DNA from: Phenylobacterium montanum
GTDB lineage: Bacteria > Pseudomonadota > Alphaproteobacteria > Caulobacterales > Caulobacteraceae
Direction: 5' to 3'
Length of the DNA: 64,000 nucleotides
Assembly: GCF_018135625.1 (NCBI RefSeq)
Contig: NZ_CP073078.1
Location: forward strand, 4,000,501-4,064,500
Both the position numbers and the translations under genes were made by a program. Positions 16,274-26,671 of the stretch are shown here, piece after piece (the first letter of the stretch is position 1; each line of letters starts with the position of its first letter). The notes under the pieces were generated by a model, which worked only from the letters and a program-made list of their open reading frames with translations, was not told where the DNA came from and did no database searches.

Positions 16274-17371
16274 ATGCGCCCGCAACCGACCCTGACCGTC
16301 CTCGGCGTCGAGACCAGCTGCGACGAGACCGCCGCCGCTGTGGTCCGGCGTTCGGCCGACGGCTCGACCGAGGTCCTGTCCTCGATCGTCGCCAGCCAGA
16401 TCGCCGCCCACGCCCCCTTCGGCGGGGTGGTGCCGGAGATCGCCGCCCGCGCCCATGTGGAGATCATCGACCAGGTGATCCTTGAGGCCATGCGCGCCGC
16501 CGGCCTGGGATTTTCCGGGTTGGACGGGGTGGCGGCCACCGCAGGGCCGGGCCTGGTGGGCGGGGTGATGGTGGGGCTGTCGGCCGGCAAGGCCATCGCG
16601 CTGGCCCGCGGCCTGCCGCTGGTGGCGGTGAACCATCTCGAGGGCCATGCCGTCTCGGCGCGGCTGGGCGCGGAGATCGCCTATCCGTTCCTCTTGCTGC
16701 TGGTCTCTGGCGGGCATTGCCAGCTCCTGGAAGTGGCCGGGGTCGGCCGCTGCCGGCGGGTCGGCTCGACCATCGACGATGCGGCGGGCGAGGCCTTTGA
16801 CAAGATCGCCAAGGCCATGGGCCTGCCCTATCCTGGCGGCCCGGCGCTGGAAACGCTGGCCGAGGGCGGCGATGCAGGCCGCTTCGCCCTGCCTCGCGCC
16901 CTTTTGGGCCGCGAGGGCTGCGACTTCTCCTTCTCGGGCCTGAAGACCGCCGCCGCGCGGATGGCGGATGGCGTCACCGATCCGACCGATCGGCGCGACC
17001 TCGCCGCCGCCGTGCAGCAGGCCATCGCCCGCCAGTTGGCCGACCGCACCGCCAAGGCCATGGTCGGCTACGCCCGGCAGCACGGCCCGGGCGAGCGGCG
17101 GCTGGTTGTCGCCGGCGGGGTCGCCGCCAACCGCGAGGTTCGCCGCGCCTTGACCGCGCTGGCCCAGGCTCAGGGGTTCTTGTTCCACGCCCCGCCCCTC
17201 GCCTACTGCACCGACAATGCGGCCATGATCGCGCTCGCGGGCGCCGAGCGGTTGGCCGAGGGCCTCAGCGACGGGCTGGACGCAGTCGCCCGGCCGCGCT
17301 GGCCGCTGGACGAGGCGGCCGCCTCGTCCAATCCTACCCACAAGCCCGGACGCAAGGGAGCCAAGGCGTGA
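16274..17371 (+). CDS. tsaD: tRNA N6-adenosine threonylcarbamoyltransferase TsaD
   Basis: About 365 residues, ASKHA-fold ATPase. TsaD transfers threonylcarbamoyl from TC-AMP to A37 of ANN-decoding tRNAs, working with TsaB and TsaE, which are not in this window. The N-terminal [16 protein letters not shown] and the metal-site motif HAHVEIID-like region ([11 protein letters not shown]) are clear, as are NHLEGHA and [14 protein letters not shown] 16274 has AGGAGG immediately upstream. The stop overlaps the gpsA GTG by 4 bp (17368-17371). Confidence 0.97.
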   Translation: MRPQPTLTVLGVETSCDETAAAVVRRSADGSTEVLSSIVASQIAAHAPFGGVVPEIAARAHVEIIDQVILEAMRAAGLGFSGLDGVAATAGPGLVGGVMVGLSAGKAIALARGLPLVAVNHLEGHAVSARLGAEIAYPFLLLLVSGGHCQLLEVAGVGRCRRVGSTIDDAAGEAFDKIAKAMGLPYPGGPALETLAEGGDAGRFALPRALLGREGCDFSFSGLKTAAARMADGVTDPTDRRDLAAAVQQAIARQLADRTAKAMVGYARQHGPGERRLVVAGGVAANREVRRALTALAQAQGFLFHAPPLAYCTDNAAMIALAGAERLAEGLSDGLDAVARPRWPLDEAAASSNPTHKPGRKGAKA

Positions 17372-18372
17372 GCGGATTTCAGCGGGTTGGGGTGGTCGGC
17401 GCCGGCGCCTGGGGCACAGCCCTGGCCCAGGTCTGCGCCCGGGCCGGCCGCTCCCCGCTGCTCTGGGCCCGCGAGCCCGAGGTGGCCGAGGCGATTTCGC
17501 GCGAGCACACGAACCCCCTGTTCCTGCCGGGTGTCGATCTGGACCCGGCCGTGGAAGCGACTTCGAACCTGGCCGACCTGACCGGCCTCGACATGATTCT
17601 GGCCGTGGCCCCCGCCCAGCACTTGCGCGCGACCTTCACCGCCCTCTCGCCCCAGATCCCGAAGGGCCTGCCGGTGGTGCTGTGCGCCAAGGGGGTGGAG
17701 CAGGGCTCGCTGAAGCTGATGGCCGAGGTGTTGGCCGACGTGGCGCCCCAGGCGCGGGCGGCGGTGCTGTCGGGTCCCAGCTTCGCCGGCGAGGTCGCTC
17801 GCGGCCTGCCGACCGCCGTCACCCTAGCCTGCGCCGACGAGGCTCTGGGCGAGGCCCTGGCCCAGGCCCTGGCCACCCCGAGCTTCCGCCCCTACTGGAC
17901 CGATGACCTCGTCGGCGCCGAGGCGGGCGGGGCGGTCAAGAACGTCCTGGCCATAGCCTGCGGCATTGTCGAGGGGCGCGGCCTTGGCCGCAGCGCCCAC
18001 GCCGCCCTGGTCACCCGCGGGTTCGCCGAGTTGACCCGGCTGGCTGTGGCCCTGGGCGCCGAGGCCCGCACACTGGCCGGGCTATGCGGCCTGGGCGACT
18101 TGGTCCTGACCTGCTCCAGCGCCCAGTCGCGCAACATGAGCGTCGGCCTGGCGCTGGGCCGCGGCGAGACGCTCGACCAGGCCCTGGCCGGCAAGCTGTC
18201 GGTAGCCGAGGGCGTGGCTTCGGCGCCGGCAGTTAGAGCCCTGGCAAACAAGGTCGGAGTGGAAACGCCAATCTGCGAGGCGGTGGCGGCGGTGCTGGCC
18301 GGTGAAAAGGGCCTGGACCAAGCGATCGGCGAGCTTCTGGCCCGCCCGCTGAAAGCGGAACACCAGGATTGA
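17368..18372 (+). CDS. gpsA: Glycerol-3-phosphate dehydrogenase [NAD(P)+]
   Basis: About 334 residues, cytosolic. Reduces dihydroxyacetone phosphate to sn-glycerol-3-phosphate for phospholipid synthesis. Rossmann motif [14 protein letters not shown] at residues 7-20, [18 protein letters not shown], the catalytic Lys in [12 protein letters not shown], and the C-terminal [14 protein letters not shown] are all present. It starts with GTG overlapping the tsaD stop, so the two are probably translated together. The following YciI gene is 60 bp away. Confidence 0.97.
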   Translation: MSGFQRVGVVGAGAWGTALAQVCARAGRSPLLWAREPEVAEAISREHTNPLFLPGVDLDPAVEATSNLADLTGLDMILAVAPAQHLRATFTALSPQIPKGLPVVLCAKGVEQGSLKLMAEVLADVAPQARAAVLSGPSFAGEVARGLPTAVTLACADEALGEALAQALATPSFRPYWTDDLVGAEAGGAVKNVLAIACGIVEGRGLGRSAHAALVTRGFAELTRLAVALGAEARTLAGLCGLGDLVLTCSSAQSRNMSVGLALGRGETLDQALAGKLSVAEGVASAPAVRALANKVGVETPICEAVAAVLAGEKGLDQAIGELLARPLKAEHQD

Positions 18373-18432
18373 CTTTCGCTCTCGCCGACGGCCCTTTCCG
18401 GCGGCCCACCAAGACCCTTTAGGAGTTCCGCC

Positions 18433-18720
18433 ATGGCCCTGTTCGTCCTCACCTGCCTCGACAAGGCCGGCGCCCTCGACCTGCGCATGGCGACGCGTGA
18501 GGCGCACCTGGCCTATGTCCGCGAGAACCTCCGCCGCATCAAGGTCGCCGGCCCCCTGCTGGACGCGGCCGAGCAGATGAAGGGCTCCATGTTCGTCATC
18601 GAGGCCGAAAATGCGGCCGAGGTGGAGGCCTTCTCCGCCGCCGATCCCTATCGCACCGCCGGCCTGTTCGAGAGCGTGACCGTGCAGCCCTGGCGGGTGA
18701 CCGTGGGCGGCTTTGCGTGA
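18433..18720 (+). CDS. YciI/YCII-family protein
   Basis: About 95 residues with a ferredoxin-like alpha/beta fold typical of YCII proteins. It has RREAHLAYVREN-like text (TREAHLAYVREN) with the conserved His, and DPYRTAGLFESVTVQPW near the end, where the conserved Asp-Pro lies. Relatives are small cytosolic proteins, some with dehalogenase-like or peroxidase-like activity, but the role here is unknown. TTTAGGAG precedes the ATG. The stop overlaps the GTG of the Rieske gene (GTGA, 18717-18720). Confidence 0.88.
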   Translation: MALFVLTCLDKAGALDLRMATREAHLAYVRENLRRIKVAGPLLDAAEQMKGSMFVIEAENAAEVEAFSAADPYRTAGLFESVTVQPWRVTVGGFA

Positions 18721-19067
18721 ATCCGGCCCAGCCGCCGGCCGGAACGCGGCTCTGCGGCCTGGACGAGATCGCCGAGCCCGGGTCCAGGGGCTTCGTGTTC
18801 CGCAGCGGCGACCGTCTGTTCGCCGGCTTCGTCGTTCGGCGGGACGGGCGCATCCATGGCTATGTCGACCGCTGCCCCCACGCCGGCATGCCCCTGGCGC
18901 TGATGCCGGACCGCTTCCTGACCCGTGACGGCGACCTGATCCTGTGCTCGGCCCACGGAGCCATGTTCCGCATCGAGGACGGCCTCTGCCTGGGCGGCCC
19001 CTGCGCCGGCCGTGCGCTTGAGCCATGGCCCGTGCGGGTCGAGGGCGATCAGGTGGTGGCGGGCTGA
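18717..19067 (+). CDS. Rieske [2Fe-2S] domain protein
   Basis: About 116 residues forming a single Rieske domain. The cluster ligands are in CPHAGMPL (C and H) and CSAHGAMFR (C and H). It lacks a membrane anchor or a catalytic oxygenase domain, so it is a small soluble ferredoxin-like protein that could serve an oxygenase or a reductase. The GTG start overlaps the YciI stop by 4 bp, linking it to the tsaD-gpsA-YciI unit. Confidence 0.92.
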   Translation: MNPAQPPAGTRLCGLDEIAEPGSRGFVFRSGDRLFAGFVVRRDGRIHGYVDRCPHAGMPLALMPDRFLTRDGDLILCSAHGAMFRIEDGLCLGGPCAGRALEPWPVRVEGDQVVAG

Positions 19068-19119
19068 GAAGCGCCGATTTCGGTTGAATGCGGCGCGGGG
19101 AAAGGCCAGCACCTAGGCC

Positions 19120-20388
19120 ATGAGCCTTTCGCTGTTCGACTTGGCCGCGATCTTCCTCAGCCTCGCCGCAGCGATCGGCTGGCTGAACCTCAAGCTCGTG
19201 CGCCTGCCAGCGGGCGTGGCCATGCTGGTCGTGGGCCTGGTCGGCACGCTGGCGCTGGTCGGGATCGATCGGATCGCGCCAGGCCTCGGTGTCGGCGCGG
19301 TGATCGAGCAGGTGGTGCGCCAGGTGGATTTCTCCGCCGCCGTCCTGCAGTTCATGCTGGCCTACCTGCTGTTCGCCGGCGCCATGCACGTGGATTTCGA
19401 AGCCCTGCGCCGACGGGGCTGGACCGCAGCCGTGCTGGCGACCCTGGGCGTGGTGGTGTCGGCGGCGGTGGTCGGCGGCGGCTTCTGGCTGATCGGCGGC
19501 TGGGGCGGCATACGCCTCTCCTTCGCCTGGGCGCTGGTGTTCGGCGTTCTGATCAGTCCTACTGATCCGGTCGGCGTGCTCGCGGCGCTGAAGCGCACCA
19601 GCCTCGTGCCCGACATCCGCGCCCTGATCGAGGGCGAGGCCCTGTTCAACGACGGGGTGGGGGTGGTGCTGTTCGGCGCGGCTGTGGCCCTGGCGACCGG
19701 CGGCGGCGCGGCGACGCCCCTGAGCCTCGCCGGGCGGGTGTTGGTCGAGGCGGGGGGCGGGGGCGCGCTGGGCCTGCTGGCCGGGCTCGTGGCGATCCGG
19801 GCCATGCGCGCCATCGACGACTATGCGGTCGAGGTCGGCATCACCCTGGCGCTCTCCACCGGAACCTACGCCCTGTCCCAGGCCCTGGGCCTGTCGGGCC
19901 CAATCGCAGTGGTGGTGGCTGGCCTGATGCTCGGCCGCCATAGCGCGCGGGAGACCATGAGCGCGGAGACGCGCCGCTATACCCGCGCCTTCTGGACCAT
20001 CGTCGATGAGAACCTGAACGGGCTGTTGTTCCTGCTGCTGGGCCTGGAAGTGTTCGGCTTGCGCTACGACCGCCAGACCGACAGTTTGGCCGCGGCGGCC
20101 ATCCCCCTGGTGTTCCTGGCCCGCTGGGCCTCGCTGGCGGGACCCGCGGCCCTGCTGGCGGCCGTGGACGGCGGGGTCAAGCCGGGCCTGGTGGCCGTGC
20201 TGACCTGGGCCGGGGTGCGAGGGGGGCTATCGGTGGCCATGGCCCTGTCCCTGGCGCCCTCGCCCGAGCGCGCGATCATCCTGGCGGCGACCTATGTGGT
20301 GGTGGTGTTCTCGGTCATCTTCCAGAGCCTGACCCTGGAGCGCATCATCGTCCGCCTGGGCTACGGCCGCCCGCTGGAGAGCTCATGA
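19120..20388 (+). CDS. Na+/H+ antiporter, CPA1/NhaP family
   Basis: About 422 residues with about twelve membrane helices. Features of cation:proton antiporters include FGVLISPTDPVGVLAALKR (the TDPV-type ion-binding helix), IEGEALFNDGVGVVLFGAA (the ND pair) and AGVRGGLSVAMALSL. Predicted role: Na+ or K+ exchange for protons in the inner membrane, for pH and salt homeostasis. It starts 52 bp after the Rieske gene. The stop overlaps the glycosylase ATG (20385-20388). Confidence 0.92.
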   Translation: MSLSLFDLAAIFLSLAAAIGWLNLKLVRLPAGVAMLVVGLVGTLALVGIDRIAPGLGVGAVIEQVVRQVDFSAAVLQFMLAYLLFAGAMHVDFEALRRRGWTAAVLATLGVVVSAAVVGGGFWLIGGWGGIRLSFAWALVFGVLISPTDPVGVLAALKRTSLVPDIRALIEGEALFNDGVGVVLFGAAVALATGGGAATPLSLAGRVLVEAGGGGALGLLAGLVAIRAMRAIDDYAVEVGITLALSTGTYALSQALGLSGPIAVVVAGLMLGRHSARETMSAETRRYTRAFWTIVDENLNGLLFLLLGLEVFGLRYDRQTDSLAAAAIPLVFLARWASLAGPAALLAAVDGGVKPGLVAVLTWAGVRGGLSVAMALSLAPSPERAIILAATYVVVVFSVIFQSLTLERIIVRLGYGRPLESS

Positions 20389-21074
20389 GCGGAAAGGCCA
20401 GGATCAGCCTGATCGAAGCGGTGGAGCGCCTGGCGGCCCTCTATCCGCCCGGCGAGCCGCTGACCGATCCGCTGCAGCAGATCCTCTGGGAAAACATCGG
20501 CTATCTGATCGACGACGACCGCCGCGCCGTCCTGTTCGAGACCTTCAGGGCCGAGATCGGCCTGGACCCGCAGGCGATCCTGAAGGCCGACCCAAAGCGC
20601 CTGATGCCGATCGCCCAGCGCGGCGGCATGCGGCCCGAGATCCGTGTCGAGCGCTGGCGGACCATCGCCGAGATCACCCTGGCCCAGGCCGGTGGGGACC
20701 TGCTGGCGACGCTGCAACGCCTGCCCCTGACAAGGGCTCGCGCCCTCTTGAAGCATTACCCGACCATCGCCGATCCTGGCGCCGACAAGGTGCTGCTGTT
20801 CGCTGGCGTGGCGCCCCGGCCGGCGCTGGAGTCCAACGGCGTGCGCACCCTGGCCCGGCAGGGTTTCTTCGCCGAGCAGAAATCCTACTCGGCCTCCTAT
20901 CGGGCAGCGGTCGAGGTGCTGGCGACCTTCGGCCAGCCCGACCGCGACTGGCTGATGCGGGCCTATCTCGCCCTGCGCGACCACGGCCGGGCGCTGTGCA
21001 AGCGCAGCAAGCCGCAATGCCTGGCCTGCCCGCTCGATCCCGACTGCGCCCACGCGCCCGTGGCGGGGCTGTAG
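20385..21074 (+). CDS. Endonuclease III-like HhH-GPD DNA glycosylase with Fe-S loop
   Basis: About 229 residues. The C-terminal four-cysteine loop C205-X6-C212-X2-C215-X5-C221 binds a [4Fe-4S] cluster as in Nth and MutY. The helix-hairpin-helix is at about residues 122-140, with K135 at the position of the Nth lyase lysine. Where these enzymes carry the catalytic Asp (LDGN or VDTH), this protein reads LESN, so Asp is replaced by E149. It may be a divergent glycosylase with different substrate choice or reduced activity. It overlaps the antiporter gene by 4 bp, with no obvious functional link. Confidence 0.85.
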   Translation: MSGKARISLIEAVERLAALYPPGEPLTDPLQQILWENIGYLIDDDRRAVLFETFRAEIGLDPQAILKADPKRLMPIAQRGGMRPEIRVERWRTIAEITLAQAGGDLLATLQRLPLTRARALLKHYPTIADPGADKVLLFAGVAPRPALESNGVRTLARQGFFAEQKSYSASYRAAVEVLATFGQPDRDWLMRAYLALRDHGRALCKRSKPQCLACPLDPDCAHAPVAGL

Positions 21075-21102
21075 GCGGACAGCGCCGGCGTCGGCGGCCG
21101 GC

Positions 21103-21768
21103 CTAGTTCTCGCGGCGCATCCGCTCTCGGCGTGCAAGTTCAGCCTCCGACGGCTCCGCCAGCTGGAACGATCCGGTGCGGACCTCGCCGGCGGGGCGAT
21201 AGACGCTGAGGACCACGCCGGTCGAGGAGGTCGTGGCCGTCTCTAGCTTCAGTCCTGACGGCTTCACTCCCGAACCAAACACCCGCTTGCCGCGGCCCAG
21301 GATCACCGGAAAGGTCATCAATCGCAGCTCGTCGATCAGGTCACCGGCGAACAGGGCTTGCAACAAAACGCTGCTGCCCTGGGTCAGAAGGTCGGGGCCG
21401 TCCGTCTGCTTCAGCCGCGCAACCTCCGCCGCTGCATTCGCCCCCAGGGAGACCGAATTGGCCCAGGCCAGAGGTTCGGGTGAAGATGTGGCCACATACT
21501 TGGTCACCGCGTTGAAGCGCTCAGTCACCGGATCGGCGGGATCGGCGTATGGCCAGTGCGCCGCGAAGATCTCATAGGTCTTGCGCCCGAGCAGCAGGTC
21601 GAACGGGCGCGAAAAGGTCTCGCCCATGAACTGGCCCATCGCATCGTCCCAATAGCCGAAGGTCCAGCCGCCCTGGGCGAACCCTCCCGTGGGATCCTCC
21701 TCAGGCCCGCCGGGGGCCTGCATGACCCCGTCCAGGCTCACGAACGCGGCCGCTATAACTTTTCTCAT
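21103..21768 (-). CDS. RibD C-terminal/dihydrofolate reductase-like protein
   Basis: About 221 residues. Opens with MRKVIAAAFVSLDGVMQAPG, has LLLGRKTYEIFAAHWPY and the FPVILGRGKRVFG block, all typical of the stand-alone RibD-C/DHFR-fold group. These bind NADPH, but most members have no assigned substrate. ATG 21768 is preceded by GGAG at 7 bases; the open frame extends to 21825. An unusual charged tail (AELARRERMRREN) follows the fold. It converges with the glycosylase gene. Confidence 0.9.
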   Translation of the reverse strand: MRKVIAAAFVSLDGVMQAPGGPEEDPTGGFAQGGWTFGYWDDAMGQFMGETFSRPFDLLLGRKTYEIFAAHWPYADPADPVTERFNAVTKYVATSSPEPLAWANSVSLGANAAAEVARLKQTDGPDLLTQGSSVLLQALFAGDLIDELRLMTFPVILGRGKRVFGSGVKPSGLKLETATTSSTGVVLSVYRPAGEVRTGSFQLAEPSEAELARRERMRREN

Positions 21769-21974
21769 GACGCATCTCCGGGCATGCCCCCACCTAGGAC
21801 GCCCTGCGCCACGAGGTTCCGACACCGGCCCGGATATTTTTCCGGACCGCCCGTCGCGCGGGGCGGCGAACCGCCCCGCGCCCTAAGGTTCAGGCGAAAT
21901 CAAACGCTGCCGCTTTCCAGCTTCAGGCGATGGCCCGGCTGGCGACGCGACAGATCCCGGTCAGAGGACCGCCG

Positions 21975-22163
21975 TCAGCGCATCCAGGTGGGCGTTCCAG
22001 AGCCGGTGCTCGTCAGGGCGTAGAACAGGCCCGCGAGCAACACGATCACGCCGATCGCGATCGCGGCTCCCAGATACTTTTCGAAGAGTTCCGCGACCTT
22101 CCAGGACTTGGCGTGGTGATCGCTATGGGCGTGAGTGTCGGGGTGATGCAACGCAGGCTTCAT
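21975..22163 (-). CDS. Small His-rich single-pass membrane protein (hypothetical)
   Basis: About 62 residues. GGGAAG lies directly before the ATG at 22163. The first 17 residues hold six histidines (H6, H7, H11, H13, H16, H17) plus two Asp, followed by a basic/acidic stretch and one strong membrane helix (LGAAIAIGVIVLLAGLFYAL). The His cluster would be cytosolic or periplasmic depending on orientation and looks suited to bind a transition metal. No homologue is recognised, and coding status rests on the start context and the clean topology. Confidence 0.6.
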   Translation of the reverse strand: MKPALHHPDTHAHSDHHAKSWKVAELFEKYLGAAIAIGVIVLLAGLFYALTSTGSGTPTWMR

Positions 22164-22430
22164 CTTCTTCCCTTTTGACTGACTCTGTTAGCGCCGCCTT
22201 TTATTTCGGGTGCAGGACAGGTTTCCGGTACAGGACATGGGGCGGCCGCGCCTCTACTTCAATCGCCGCCGGCAGATCCGCCGCTCAACGCCACAGCTAC
22301 GGATCTCTTAAAGACGCGGTCGCGAACGACGCGGCGCGTCGAATCTGCACGGGTCACTAAATGAATTGTGGCGCGATTTGGCGGGTTTGTCGCGTGAATC
22401 TATCAAGGCGTGATGCAAGGGGGCTAATGC
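22164..22430. other. Intergenic region without recognised gene
   Basis: About 270 bases between the small membrane protein and the creatininase-family gene. Contains the upstream region of the small gene, a short direct repeat (GGTGCAGGACA at about 22209 and GGTACAGGACA at about 22227) and a perfect palindrome CGACGCG-G-CGCGTCG (22327-22341). No terminator with a T-tract, tRNA or convincing ORF was seen. Confidence 0.5.
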
Positions 22431-23180
22431 TCACCCCGGCCGGGTCTCCGCTGCGAACGCGGCCACGTCTGCGATCAGGCCCTTGGCGGCCAGCTCGACC
22501 AGTTCGCCGCCCTTTTCCGGGGTCGCCAGGCCCGGGTCCGAGCCCATGCGGCCATCGGGGAAGCGGGCGCGGAAGTCGGCGGCTTCGCGGATCGGGCCGG
22601 TGGGAGCGATCTGGGGCGCGTAGTTGGCCGCCTTGATGTGCTCGGGATAGGCCCACTGGGTGATGGCGATCTCGGAAGGGGTCGCATGACTGCCGTGGCC
22701 GACCGGGAATTGCCGCATGGCCAGGGCGTTCACGCCAGCCAGGTCCCACCAGTTCTTAAGTTTCAGCACCACGCGCGACTTGCGTTTCTCGAAGCTCGCG
22801 GCGGCGTAAAGCTCGGAGAAAGCCGCCTCGATGGTGGCGACGTTGCCGCCGTGGCCATTGAGGAAATAGATCTTCTCGAAGCCATGCGCGCCCAGGGATC
22901 GCACCCAGTCGCCGATAGCGGCGATGAAGGTCGAGGGGCGCAGCGAGATGGTGCCCGGAAAGCCCAGGTGATGCTGGGCCATGCCGATGTTGAAGGTCGG
23001 GGCCACCAGGATGTCTCCGCTCTTCTGGGCATGGTGGGCGATGATCTCCGGGCACAGCCAGTCGGTCCCCAAGAGCCCCGTGGGCCCATGCTGCTCGTTG
23101 GAGCCGATCGGCACCACCACGGTCTTGGATCGCTCCAGAAAGGCTTCGATCTCGGACCAGGTGGACAGGTGCAGCAGCAT
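22431..23180 (-). CDS. Creatininase-family metal-dependent amidohydrolase
   Basis: About 249 residues. Metal-binding residues typical of the family are present: E29 and H31 in SNEQHGP, D40 in LGTDW, H110 in NGHGGN and E170 in HATPSE. The fold includes creatininase, mycofactocin MftE and FAPy-type deformylases, so the substrate is open; no mycofactocin genes are nearby. The first ATG at 23180 fits the family N-terminus (LSTWSEIEAFL). The gene is divergent from acs with a gap of about 130 bp. Confidence 0.9.
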   Translation of the reverse strand: MLLHLSTWSEIEAFLERSKTVVVPIGSNEQHGPTGLLGTDWLCPEIIAHHAQKSGDILVAPTFNIGMAQHHLGFPGTISLRPSTFIAAIGDWVRSLGAHGFEKIYFLNGHGGNVATIEAAFSELYAAASFEKRKSRVVLKLKNWWDLAGVNALAMRQFPVGHGSHATPSEIAITQWAYPEHIKAANYAPQIAPTGPIREAADFRARFPDGRMGSDPGLATPEKGGELVELAAKGLIADVAAFAAETRPG

Positions 23181-23309
23181 GTTGGGAACCTCGAATGAAG
23201 GCCGCCACCTAATCCGTATCCCTGCCCCGCTGTCTACGACGATGGCGCCCTTGCGTCGGGCGCCCGCCTGCGGCTACTCGTGCCGCAAACCAAATCCAGG
23301 GAGCATCCG

Positions 23310-25250
<1,941 letters not shown>

Positions 25251-25318
25251 GGACGGCTCGCCAAATCCGGCGCCGATGAGCCGACGTATAGAGGCTCGTG
25301 GGGCGCGGGAGTGAGGCC

Positions 25319-25933
25319 ATGGTCCGATTGCGGCGGCTTTGCGCGCCGGCCCTGCTGTTCGTCGCCGCTTGCGTCAGCGGCGCGGCTGGAGCCACTGAGC
25401 CCGCCCCGGCTGTCGAGGTGACCGCCGATCCCCACGGCGCTTCGGGCCTCATCCGGGGCGCGGTCGACATAGACGCCCCGCCGGCCACGGTCTGGCGCGT
25501 GCTGGTGGATTGCGCCGGGGCGCCGCGACTGATGGTCAACCTGAAGAGCTGCCGCATCCTGCGCCGCGACCCCGGCGGCCGCTGGGACGAGCGCGAGCAG
25601 ATCAGCCGCGGCGGCCTTCTGCCCGGTGTCCGCACCGTGGTCCATGCCGACTACGAACCGACCGGCCGGATCGACTTCCACAGCATCGCCGGCGACCTGA
25701 AGCTGCTGCAAGGCGAATGGCGGCTGCAGTCCCTGGCCGGCGGCGCGCGCACGCGCGTGCTCTACGAGAGCCGGGTCACCGCCTCCTTCATCGCCCCCGG
25801 CCCGTTGGTGCGGACCGTGCTCCGGCGGGACATGCCGAAGACGCTCGCGAACTTGCGGGATGCGTGCGAGGCGCGGGCGGGGTCTTTGGCGGAGGATGGG
25901 TCGGGAGTCCGGATGGGGGCAGGCGGGCGCTAA
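25319..25933 (+). CDS. Secreted SRPBCC/START-like lipid-binding protein
   Basis: About 204 residues. A signal peptide (RRLCAPALLFVAACVSGAAG then ATEPAPA) precedes a START/polyketide-cyclase fold: an initial beta strand (GLIRGAVDIDAPPATVWRVL) and VDCAGAPRLMVNLKSCRIL are typical of this family. The protein is probably periplasmic and may bind a hydrophobic ligand; no catalytic residues are recognisable. A Cys in the signal region (AACVSG) could make it a lipoprotein. ATG 25319 has GAGG upstream. A REP-like palindrome follows the stop. Confidence 0.82.
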   Translation: MVRLRRLCAPALLFVAACVSGAAGATEPAPAVEVTADPHGASGLIRGAVDIDAPPATVWRVLVDCAGAPRLMVNLKSCRILRRDPGGRWDEREQISRGGLLPGVRTVVHADYEPTGRIDFHSIAGDLKLLQGEWRLQSLAGGARTRVLYESRVTASFIAPGPLVRTVLRRDMPKTLANLRDACEARAGSLAEDGSGVRMGAGGR

Positions 25934-25978
25934 CGGCCCTCAGCGGCGGTGGGACCGCCGGCAACGGCGCGGCTTCGC

Positions 25979-26007
25979 GGGGACATGCGCCAAAGGTGCG
26001 TGTCCCC
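25979..26007. repeat. REP-like palindromic hairpin
   Basis: GGGGACATGCG and TGCGTGTCCCC flank a CCAAAGG centre, so the transcript can form an 11-13 bp stem (two G-U pairs) with an AAA loop. This form, GGGGACA-N-GC with its complement, matches the palindromes often carried by REP elements linked to RAYT-type (Y1) transposases in other genomes. No transposase is nearby. It lies between the convergent SRPBCC and haemoglobin genes, and there is no T-tract. Confidence 0.6.
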
Positions 26008-26100
26008 AGGGTGGCTTCTCGGCCCGTGCCGAACCCGCAAAGCTCCGCACGATCTCCTCGTCCCGGCTGATCGGTGTGTCAGCGCCGCCAGGCCGCCCCC

Positions 26101-26484
26101 TTACGCCATCCCCATCGCCAACCGCCCGAAGGCGTCGTTCATCCGCTGGCGCAGGGCCGGGTCGACGCCGCAGTCCTCCAGCGCCCGCGCCATGGCCTCG
26201 GTCCATTGCCGCGCCGTCTCGGGGGTCACGCCGGCGCGGGCATGCAGCGACATGATGCAGGCGCCGGGTCGGGCGGCGAACCAGTCGCGCGGGCCGCCCA
26301 GCCAGCCGGCCAGAAAGCCGGTCAGGGACTGGCGCATGGGCGCGAGATCGGCGCCGTGCAGCGCGCGCAGGGCGGCATAGGCCGGCTCCTGGTCCATCAG
26401 GTCGTAGAACCGGTCGACCACCGCCTGGACACCCTGCCGCTCGCCGATGATCTCGAACGGCGTCGTCGCCGCAACTTCACTCAT
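26101..26484 (-). CDS. Truncated haemoglobin-like protein (group II type)
   Basis: About 127 residues, a 2-over-2 globin. VQAVVDRFYDLMDQEPAYAALR is the usual opening, and the proximal His is in CIMSLHARAG. It has GGPRDWFAARPG and the Trp in the G helix (RQWTEAMARAL), both common in trHb2 proteins. Binds haem, with roles suggested in O2/NO chemistry and oxidative stress. It is divergent from the hydrolase-protease operon, with a promoter gap of about 190 bp. Confidence 0.88.
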   Translation of the reverse strand: MSEVAATTPFEIIGERQGVQAVVDRFYDLMDQEPAYAALRALHGADLAPMRQSLTGFLAGWLGGPRDWFAARPGACIMSLHARAGVTPETARQWTEAMARALEDCGVDPALRQRMNDAFGRLAMGMA

Positions 26485-26671
26485 GCTCCGCCTTTCCGGA
26501 TGGGCGCCACAACCGATCAGATGGCCCGGCTGCGCGCCGACAGGCGCTGATCCAGATCAGCCCTCCCGGCCGACGAAAACTGGGCCCAGCCCCTTTCACC
26601 GACTCCTGCGAGCGCCTATCAAGCTGCAGCATCGCCGCCCAGGGTTGAGCGCAACGAGGGGAGGCCGGGGT

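Noticed and set aside
18717-19067. Rieske protein as part of an aromatic-ring oxygenase
   Set aside because: There is no catalytic oxygenase alpha subunit or reductase nearby, and the domain stands alone after YciI.
18082-19941. Minus-strand frame of more than 600 residues opposite gpsA, YciI, Rieske and the antiporter
   Set aside because: Its translation is low-complexity (Gln, His, Gly, Arg rich) and it crosses four well-supported genes on the other strand.
21084-21102. GCCGGC-N7-GCCGGC hairpin between convergent glycosylase and reductase genes
   Set aside because: Six-base GC arms with no T-tract; possible but not convincing terminator.
22431-23180. Mycofactocin MftE
   Set aside because: Family resemblance only; no mftA-D or mftF genes are in the neighbourhood.
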